Source: Bradyrhizobium sp. WSM3983
Lineage (GTDB): Bacteria > Pseudomonadota > Alphaproteobacteria > Rhizobiales > Xanthobacteraceae
Reading direction: 5' to 3'
DNA length: 64,000 bases
Assembly: GCF_000473045.1 (NCBI RefSeq)
Contig: NZ_AXAY01000006.1
Coordinates: 62,001 to 126,000, forward strand
Position 1 is the stretch's first letter; each line of letters opens with the position of its first letter. The notes under the pieces were generated by a model that saw only the letters and a program-made list of their open reading frames with translations, searched no databases and had not been told where the DNA came from. Shown piece by piece: positions 58,538 through 64,000 of the stretch. The position numbers and the translations under genes are program-made.

Positions 58538-59422
58538 TCAGCCAAAGGCCTTGCCGACCTCGCGACCGACAGAGGCGATCACATCATTTCGTCCGTTTGG
58601 GTCGAGCGATGCGCCGGTGAGGTAGACCGCGACGATGAGCGGTGAACGCTCAGGCGGCCATACGATGGCGACATCATTGGTGGTGCCATGTTCACCTGCT
58701 CCCGTCTTGTCGCCCACACGCCAGCCTTGCGGCAGGCCCGCGCGTAAACGACTGTTTCCCGTCTTGTTCGCGATGAGCCATTTGGCGAGTTGATCGCGGC
58801 CTTCCGGGAGGAGGGCATCACCGAGCAACAAGCGTTTCAGATTTGCGGCCATCGCATTTGGGGTTGTCGTGTCGCGGGGGTCGCCGGGCGTGGCCTCGTT
58901 CAGTTCAGTTTCAGTCCGATCCAATCTTGTCATCTTGTCGCCGAGGCTACGTGCAAAGCTGGTCAACCCGGCGGGACCACCAATATTGTTCAGAAGCGCG
59001 TTGCCGGCCGTGTTGTCACTCATGGTGATGGCTGCGTCGCAAAGTTCGCGGAGCGACATACCTTCTCCGCCGACATGCTCGCGGGTCACCGGCGAGTTCT
59101 CGACGATGTCGGCCTGCTCGAAACGAACGCGCCGTTCAAGAAGTTCCAGCTTGCTACCTGCGTTCTTGAGTATGGCTGCCGACGCCAGGACTTTGAATGT
59201 ACTACACATGGGAAATCGTTCGTCTCCCTTGTGATGGATCGGAATTCCCGTTGTCGCGTCGAGCACGGAGACGCCGAGCCGGCCTCCGCTCTTCAGTTCC
59301 AGTTGTTCAATGGCTTTGATGAGCGGTGCTGCTCCGCTCGGCGCAGCACCCGAAACGTTCGGCAGAATGAGACTTCCTGCGGCCGCAAATGCCGATGAAC
59401 TGAATTGACGTCGTGTAAGCAT
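58538..59422 (-). CDS. Class A beta-lactamase
   Basis: 294 residues from the ATG at 59422. A Tat-like signal (MLTRRQFSSSAFAAAGSLIL) precedes a serine beta-lactamase: SxxK in MCSTFKVL, SDN in MSDNTAGNALL, the Glu166 region ETELNEATPGD, and KTG in GDKTGAGEHGTTNDVAIVWP. All catalytic residues are present, so hydrolysis of penicillins/cephalosporins is expected. A divergent AmpR-like LysR regulator lies 99 bp away. The gene has a softer codon bias than its neighbours. Confidence 0.95.
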   Translation of the reverse strand: MLTRRQFSSSAFAAAGSLILPNVSGAAPSGAAPLIKAIEQLELKSGGRLGVSVLDATTGIPIHHKGDERFPMCSTFKVLASAAILKNAGSKLELLERRVRFEQADIVENSPVTREHVGGEGMSLRELCDAAITMSDNTAGNALLNNIGGPAGLTSFARSLGDKMTRLDRTETELNEATPGDPRDTTTPNAMAANLKRLLLGDALLPEGRDQLAKWLIANKTGNSRLRAGLPQGWRVGDKTGAGEHGTTNDVAIVWPPERSPLIVAVYLTGASLDPNGRNDVIASVGREVGKAFG

Positions 59423-59521
59423 CGAGAACCCCCGTGAATTGCGGGCAGGTTTTGCGTCGCGCTCTGGCAATTGACAAACGATGGTTCGTAAGGCCATGCA
59501 TAAGCAAAACTTGGATCAGAT

Positions 59522-60424
59522 GTGGCCCGCCGCCCTGCCAACATTTCCAGTCTGCCGCTGAACGCACTCCGTTCATTCGAAGCGGCCGCTCGCCATCTCA
59601 GCTTTACCAAGGCCGGGCTGGAACTTCGCGTGTCGCAGGCAGCCGTGAGCCAGCAGGTGCGGATTCTGGAAGATAGTCTGCGCGTGAAGCTCTTCAGGCG
59701 ATTGACCCGCGGGCTCGCGCTTACGGAAGAAGGCGAGGCATTGCAGCCTGCAATCTCGGACGCCTTTGGCCAGATCAACCAGGTGCTGGACCGGTTCGAG
59801 AACGGTCGTATGCGCGAAATGCTGACCGTTGGCGTGGTCGGAACATTCGCGTCCGGCTGGCTTCTCCCGCGTCTGAGGAGCTTCACTGCGAGCCATCCGA
59901 ACATCGACATCAGGATCTTCGCCAATAACAATCGCGTGGACCTCGGTGGCGAAGGACTGGACTATGCCATTCGATTTGGCGACGGCGCTTGGCATGGGAC
60001 GAACGCCGAGCGTCTGGTCGAGGCTCATTTCACGCCGATGTGCGCGCCAGCCGTTGCGAAACGACTTAAGGCCCCCACCGATCTCCATAAGGAGGTGCTG
60101 TTGCGGTCCTATCGGGTGGGCGAGTGGGCGCAATGGTTCGATGTGGTGCAATGCTGGCAACCTCGGATGACCGGCCCGACATTCGACTCCTCGGTCTCTT
60201 TGGCGCACGCAGCAGCTCAAGGCGCCGGAGTCGCGTTGTTGCCGGTCGTGTTATTTTCGGACGATCTCTCGCGCAAGCGGCTGGTCTGTCCCTATGACAG
60301 CCACGTCTATCTCGGATCGTATTGGCTCGCGTCCCTCAAGTCGAAAAGGCTTTCGCACGCGATGAAAGCCTTCCGCGACTGGATCTTGGCTGAGTGCAAG
60401 AAAAAGAGACCGCGCAATCCATGA
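59522..60424 (+). CDS. ampR: LysR-family regulator, AmpR-like
   Basis: 300 residues from a GTG at 59522. The N-terminal HTH LPLNALRSFEAAARHLSFTKAGLELRVSQ-type region (shown as LNALRSFEAAARHLSFTKAG and VSQAAVSQQVRILEDSLRVK) and effector domain with TVGVVGTFASGWLLPRLRSF closely follow AmpR/GcvA proteins. Divergence from a class A beta-lactamase with 99 bp between supports regulation by muropeptides as in AmpR systems. The intergenic region holds a TTGACA (59471-59476) and an ACGA/TCGT palindrome (59479-59490). Confidence 0.88.
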   Translation: MARRPANISSLPLNALRSFEAAARHLSFTKAGLELRVSQAAVSQQVRILEDSLRVKLFRRLTRGLALTEEGEALQPAISDAFGQINQVLDRFENGRMREMLTVGVVGTFASGWLLPRLRSFTASHPNIDIRIFANNNRVDLGGEGLDYAIRFGDGAWHGTNAERLVEAHFTPMCAPAVAKRLKAPTDLHKEVLLRSYRVGEWAQWFDVVQCWQPRMTGPTFDSSVSLAHAAAQGAGVALLPVVLFSDDLSRKRLVCPYDSHVYLGSYWLASLKSKRLSHAMKAFRDWILAECKKKRPRNP

Positions 60425-60435
60425 CGCTGCAGGCG

Positions 60436-61443
60436 TTAAGTTGCGCTGCCTGGAGCCGCCGCGCCGGGCGTACCCGCCCGCGCCGTCAGCCGCCGTGCGA
60501 TCGGCGTCAGCATGTACGGCGCAAGGTGGATCGGAAACTGCGTCAGCGCGAAATAGAGCCAGGTGGTTGGCGGAAGCACGCCGGCGGTTGCGGCCAGCAT
60601 CAGGCCGAGATTGCGCTGTGACACCATCAGCCCAAGCGCGAGCGCCCGCTCGTAGCCGATGCGGCGAAACAGCAACGTCGTGATGGCGAGCAGTGTGAAG
60701 TAGACGGTAAAGGCGAGCGCCGCGATGCCGACCGTGAAGAGGGGATTTGCGACGAAATCATGCGCCACGTCTCCCATGATCGCCGACGCGAAAATCAAGA
60801 GGATGATGATGTTGAAGCCGTCGATCGGTTGCTTGTGGCGCTGAATTGCCTTGGCACCGAACAACCAACGGATCATGGTCGCGGCCAGCAGCGATGCCGC
60901 GAGGATGCCGAGCAGTTTTAGTCCGAGCGTGAGCGGCGAGATGCTCAGCATGCCACCGAGGAAGAGGCTCGCGAACAGCGACGCCGTGAAAGGCACGACC
61001 GCGGTTGCTGTCACCAGTGTGACCAGCACGAGCGTGGCATCGAGCCCCATCAGGGCTGCGAGCGCTGGCGCGGCCATCATCGGCGAGGCCATGCTCTGCA
61101 GCATCAGCGCGAGCGACAGGCCGGGCGCGCGATCGGCGAGCCCGGTCGCATGCGCGGTCAGCCCCACGATCAGCGGCACGCCGATCGTGGTCCAGGCCGT
61201 GGCGGTCGCCACCAGCGCCGGTCGGCGCAGATGGCCGTACAGCGCCGCGAGATCCACCCGCATGAAGGAGATGCAGAGCAGGACGAGGATCGCCTCGGTG
61301 ACGTAGGGCCGCAGCAGCGCGCCGAGCGGCGGCACGGCGGCCGCGATGAACACGACGGCCGCGACCGCGCGCGTGCCCTGGCTGCCAAGCCAGGTCAGGC
61401 CGCGGAGGGGAAGGGCGAAGATGGTTCGAGGCGCAGACGACAT
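60436..61443 (-). CDS. Bile acid:sodium symporter (BASS) family protein
   Basis: 335-residue membrane protein with about nine to ten transmembrane helices. The BASS-like signature PVVPFTASLFASLFLGG-type (seen as VVPFTASLFASLFLGGMLSI) and QRNLGLMLAATAG occur in the middle and late parts. Bacterial members transport organic acids or anions, not only bile acids. The ATG at 61443 is preceded by five CAT triplets on the coding strand instead of a normal ribosome-binding site. It is convergent with the ampR-like gene. Confidence 0.85.
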   Translation of the reverse strand: MSSAPRTIFALPLRGLTWLGSQGTRAVAAVVFIAAAVPPLGALLRPYVTEAILVLLCISFMRVDLAALYGHLRRPALVATATAWTTIGVPLIVGLTAHATGLADRAPGLSLALMLQSMASPMMAAPALAALMGLDATLVLVTLVTATAVVPFTASLFASLFLGGMLSISPLTLGLKLLGILAASLLAATMIRWLFGAKAIQRHKQPIDGFNIIILLIFASAIMGDVAHDFVANPLFTVGIAALAFTVYFTLLAITTLLFRRIGYERALALGLMVSQRNLGLMLAATAGVLPPTTWLYFALTQFPIHLAPYMLTPIARRLTARAGTPGAAAPGSAT

Positions 61444-61473
61444 TCGGATGATGATGATGATGCCAGCCCAGTG

Positions 61474-61581
61474 CTAGGCGGGGCGGCCGGCCTCCTGAAA
61501 AGCCTTGTAGACGGCGACGGCATCGGAATCGAGCACGACGGGCACGGGGCCCTTGAGGTTCTGGTTATCGTTGGACGTCAT
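61474..61581 (-). CDS. Possible 35-aa protein
   Basis: Short frame MTSNDNQNLKGPVPVVLDSD then AVAVYKAFQEAGRPA. Its composition looks coding and acidic-helical, but the ribosome-binding site is poor. It lies upstream of the BASS gene on the same strand and could be its leader peptide or a small conserved protein. No family was recognised. Confidence 0.35.
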   Translation of the reverse strand: MTSNDNQNLKGPVPVVLDSDAVAVYKAFQEAGRPA

Positions 61582-61786
61582 TTTCGGGGGCGATGCCCGC
61601 TTCGGCCCCGGGGAGAGGCCTGCAATTATCCCATTCGAACGCCGGCCTGTCACGCCGGCGTCGGGTACGGCAGGAATGCCGCCCTTTCCCCGCCGTATTC
61701 GGCGTGTTAACCGGATGGCCTGCGAGCGGCGGTATCCCCTGTAGAATGTCCAACAAGCCCGATTCGCTGTTGAAGCCGCGCGAGAT

Positions 61787-62809
61787 ATGTTTCGAACCAT
61801 TACCCTGACAGGTCTTGCGGCGCTTTTGGCCGCTACCGCTTTGACGGTGGCGACGCCTGCGCAGGCGCAGATCGGCACGATCTTCTCCGATCCACCGCCG
61901 CTGCGGCCGCCGGGGACGATCCCCCGTGGCGGGCAGCCGATGCCGCAGCCCACCCCGGACGACGACGAAGAGGTGCCTGAGCTGCCGCCGCAGGGCCGCG
62001 TGCTGCCGTCGCGTCCGATGCAGCCGCCGAGCCGCCAGGGGAACGTCATGCCCGGGCCGGTCGAGACCCAGCCGCTGGCGCCGCCGCCGGGCACCACCAT
62101 CGCGCCGCAGAACCAGCCGCCGGCCGTCGCTGTCGCACCGCCAGGCGCGCCTGCTCAGCCGGGCGCAGCTGTTCCCGGAGCTCCTGGTCAGCGTCAGCCG
62201 CAGCAGAAGGGCGGAACCCAGCAGGGCGCCGTGCCGCAGGCCCCGGCGAGCCTCCAGCCGGGCGACGAGGTCGTCACCGAGCCGCCGGCCCAGAAGATCG
62301 TGAACAAGAAGGCGACCTTCTCCGGCCTCGACAAGATCACCGGGCGCATCATCAATTTCGACGAGGATATCGGCGAGACCGTGCAGTTCGGCGCGCTGCG
62401 GGTGAAGACCGACGCCTGCTATACGCGGCCCGCCACGGAAGCTGCCAACACCGACGCTTTCGTCGAGGTCGACGAGATCACCTTGCAGGGCGAGGTGAAG
62501 CGGATCTTTTCCGGCTGGATGTATGCCGCGAGCCCCGGCCTGCACGGCGTCGAGCACCCGATCTACGACATCTGGCTCACCGACTGCAAAGAGCCGCAGC
62601 AGACCATCGCGACCGCGGCGCCTGATCCGGCGAGCAAGCCTGCGCCGCCGCCACCGTCTCCGGCGCAGAAGAAGGCCGCGCCCAAGCAGGCGGTGCAGCA
62701 GCGTCCGCCGCAGCCTTTGCCGCCGCCGCAGCAGGCGCAACCAGCTCCACCGCCTCCGCCGCCGGAGCAGCGGCCGGGTCTGTTCGGTATCCCAGGGTTT
62801 GGCCGCTAG
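61787..62809 (+). CDS. DUF2155 family envelope protein
   Basis: 340 residues: signal peptide MFRTITLTGLAALLAATALT, a long Pro/Gln-rich linker, and the C-terminal DUF2155 domain (KATFSGLDKITGRIINFDED ... RVKTDACYTRPATEAANTDA ... IFSGWMYAASPGLHGVEHPI ... DIWLTDC). A Pro-rich tail ends in GIPGFGR. DUF2155 is a conserved alphaproteobacterial family of unknown function, usually next to NDUFA12 and aat. The stop region is tandemly duplicated. Confidence 0.88.
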   Translation: MFRTITLTGLAALLAATALTVATPAQAQIGTIFSDPPPLRPPGTIPRGGQPMPQPTPDDDEEVPELPPQGRVLPSRPMQPPSRQGNVMPGPVETQPLAPPPGTTIAPQNQPPAVAVAPPGAPAQPGAAVPGAPGQRQPQQKGGTQQGAVPQAPASLQPGDEVVTEPPAQKIVNKKATFSGLDKITGRIINFDEDIGETVQFGALRVKTDACYTRPATEAANTDAFVEVDEITLQGEVKRIFSGWMYAASPGLHGVEHPIYDIWLTDCKEPQQTIATAAPDPASKPAPPPPSPAQKKAAPKQAVQQRPPQPLPPPQQAQPAPPPPPPEQRPGLFGIPGFGR

Positions 62810-62838
62810 GCCAAATCCCAAGGTTTTGCCGCTAGGCC
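62791..62838. repeat. Tandem duplication of the DUF2155 stop region
   Basis: CCCAGGGTTTGGCCGCTAGG (from 62791) recurs as CCCAAGGTTTTGCCGCTAGG (from 62817), 22-bp copies at a 26-bp period with two differences. The second copy reaches the edge of the aat stop. Confidence 0.75.
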
Positions 62839-63519
62839 CTATTGCCGCGAGGCGATGATCTCGAGCGCGCGCGTGCCCGGGATCGCGTCACCCGCAGGCA
62901 GTCGCAGGAAATCGCCGGGCTCGCCGGCGAGCGCCTTGTCGAGCAAGGCTGTGTAGCGCCGCCGCGAGATCTCGGCCGCACCAAAGCTCTTCAGATGTTC
63001 GGTGACATATTGCGTATCGAGCAGCTCGAAGCCGCCATGGATCAGCCGCGCCACCAGATGCACCAGCGCGACCTTCGAGGCGTCGCGCGCGGTGTGGAAC
63101 ATGCTCTCGCCGAAAAAGGCACGGCCCAGGCTGACGCCATAGAGACCGCCGACGAGGTCGTCGCCCTGCCAGGCCTCGACGCTGTGGCAATGGCCGAGGT
63201 CGTAGAGGCCGCCATAGAGGTCGCGGATGCGCTTGTTGATCCAGGTGTCCTCGCGGCCGGCCTGCGGCGCGGCGCAGCCGGCGATCGTCGCCTTGAACGC
63301 GGTGTTGACGGTGACGCGAAACGCATCCGTCCGCACGGTGCGGGCCAGCCGCGAGGCGACACGAAAGCCGTCGAGCGGGATCACGCCCCGCATTTCCGGC
63401 TCGACCCAGAACAGGGTCGGGTCGTCGGCGCTCTCGGCCATCGGAAAGATGCCACAAGCATAGGCGCGCAGCAGCACTGCCGGCGTGATTTCAGACGAGG
63501 CGGAGTCGCGCGAAGTCAT
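62839..63519 (-). CDS. aat: Leucyl/phenylalanyl-tRNA--protein transferase
   Basis: Transfers Leu or Phe to proteins with N-terminal Arg/Lys, making them N-degron substrates of ClpAP. 226 residues from the ATG at 63519: [20 protein letters not shown] and [19 protein letters not shown] open the protein, [20 protein letters not shown] carries the core, and [20 protein letters not shown] with [16 protein letters not shown] ends it. All family blocks are present. The TTG at 63528 is an alternative start. Confidence 0.96.
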   Translation of the reverse strand: MTSRDSASSEITPAVLLRAYACGIFPMAESADDPTLFWVEPEMRGVIPLDGFRVASRLARTVRTDAFRVTVNTAFKATIAGCAAPQAGREDTWINKRIRDLYGGLYDLGHCHSVEAWQGDDLVGGLYGVSLGRAFFGESMFHTARDASKVALVHLVARLIHGGFELLDTQYVTEHLKSFGAAEISRRRYTALLDKALAGEPGDFLRLPAGDAIPGTRALEIIASRQ

Positions 63520-63580
63520 AGTGCCCAATCATAGCAGGATCGCGATGCGCGTGCGATGGGGGCAATTCCGGATGCCGGGA

Positions 63581-64000
63581 TCAGACCGCCGCGGCGCTGT
63601 TGGCCGTGCCGGGCGCGGCGGGGGTACGGCGGAACCGCAGGATGATGCGGGTTCCGGAATGGTTGGGATCGCGCTCGACGGTGGCATCGAGCTTGGTGGC
63701 CATGGCCGCGACGATGCGCTGACCCATGCCGGTGGAGCGCGGATCGGCCTTGACGTTGTCGCCGACGCCGTCGTCGGTGATCGAGAGCAGAAGATCGTCG
63801 CCCTGCGATGTCAGCTCGACATGAATGGGGCCGGCACCGTCGGGATAGGCGTATTTCACCGCGTTCATTACCAGCTCGTTGACGATGATGCCGACGGCGA
63901 CGGCACGGTCCGGGTCGATCTCGATCGGCTCGGCCTTCACCGTCAGGCGCGACATCCGGTTGCCTTCGGCGGAGCGGCGCAAATCCTCGAGCAGGGAGTC
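63581..64000 (-). CDS. Sensor histidine kinase, 3' part (cut by window edge)
   Basis: C-terminal ATP-binding part of a HisKA_2/HWE-type kinase: the N-box NELVMNAVKYAYPDGAGPIHV, the G1 region DDGVGDNVKADPRSTGMGQRIV and GTRIILRFRRT. The reading frame continues past the last base of the window (residues DSLLEDLRRSAEGN), so the N-terminal sensor and phosphoacceptor His are not visible. The adjacent gene is aat. The lone HATPase shown is not a complete protein. Confidence 0.85.
   Translation of the reverse strand, partial: DSLLEDLRRSAEGNRMSRLTVKAEPIEIDPDRAVAVGIIVNELVMNAVKYAYPDGAGPIHVELTSQGDDLLLSITDDGVGDNVKADPRSTGMGQRIVAAMATKLDATVERDPNHSGTRIILRFRRTPAAPGTANSAAAV

Overview
The window looks like chromosomal DNA of a Bradyrhizobium-type alphaproteobacterium (Hyphomicrobiales/Nitrobacteraceae). 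The reasons are the high G+C codon bias with long antisense shadow frames, a B12-dependent NrdJ, minCDE, NDUFA12 and DUF2155, the many DUF2336, DUF982, DUF6894, BA14K and DUF2778 proteins, and several palindromic intergenic repeat families of the kind that litter Bradyrhizobium chromosomes. No phage, transposase, CRISPR array, rRNA or convincing tRNA gene was seen.

Layout. 0-7.3 kb: ABC-F ATPase, periplasmic asparaginase, PsiF-like protein, two adjacent gutted genes (an alpha/beta hydrolase and a nitroreductase, each missing its middle), then a DUF2336-PilZ-HD-GYP cluster with a cyclic-di-GMP flavour. 7.6-17 kb: AraC regulator, FMN reductase, acyltransferase, large chemoreceptor, DUF1810, DUF2778 L,D-transpeptidase-like protein, DUF982, SUKH protein, secreted tannase/feruloyl esterase. 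17.4-25 kb: MarR regulator, minCDE behind two CtrA-type boxes, small envelope proteins, a probable small RNA gene behind a third CtrA-type box, an L,D-transpeptidase lipoprotein. 24.8-28.4 kb: a divergent MarR/aromatic hydroxylase pair resembling mobR-mobA with a clear operator, then an SH3 protein. 28.5-34.5 kb: cytochrome-like protein, SMR efflux pump with its TetR repressor, O-methyltransferase/TetR pair, pyridoxal kinase, M15-type peptidase. 34.7-45.5 kb: orphan Flp pilin, Ada-type regulator, transporters, YjdM, PhzF, FkbM methyltransferase, acyl-lipid desaturase, lytic transglycosylase and small secreted proteins. 45.6-50.9 kb: a DUF2442/DUF4160 pair remodelled by a hairpin element, then nrdJ with a long leader. 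50.9-56.3 kb: DMT transporter, response regulator plus hybrid histidine kinase, BA14K protein, NDUFA12. 56.3-61.5 kb: a probably accessory block (DJ-1/PfpI enzyme with a GlxA-like regulator, class A beta-lactamase with an AmpR-like regulator, BASS transporter). 61.8-64 kb: DUF2155, Aat and the 3' part of a histidine kinase cut by the window edge.

How parts work together. Recurrent local circuits are regulator/enzyme divergons (MarR/tannase, MobR/MobA, TetR/O-methyltransferase, GlxA/PfpI, AmpR/beta-lactamase) and translationally coupled pairs (minD-minE, SMR-TetR, DUF2336-PilZ, response regulator-kinase, desaturase-small ORF). Three exact TTAA-N7-TTAA boxes, all intergenic, suggest that cell division (minCDE), a small RNA and an envelope protein are wired to the CtrA cell-cycle regulator. 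That, and the hairpin-element insertion flanked by 77-bp duplications in the DUF4160 gene, are the observations most worth following.
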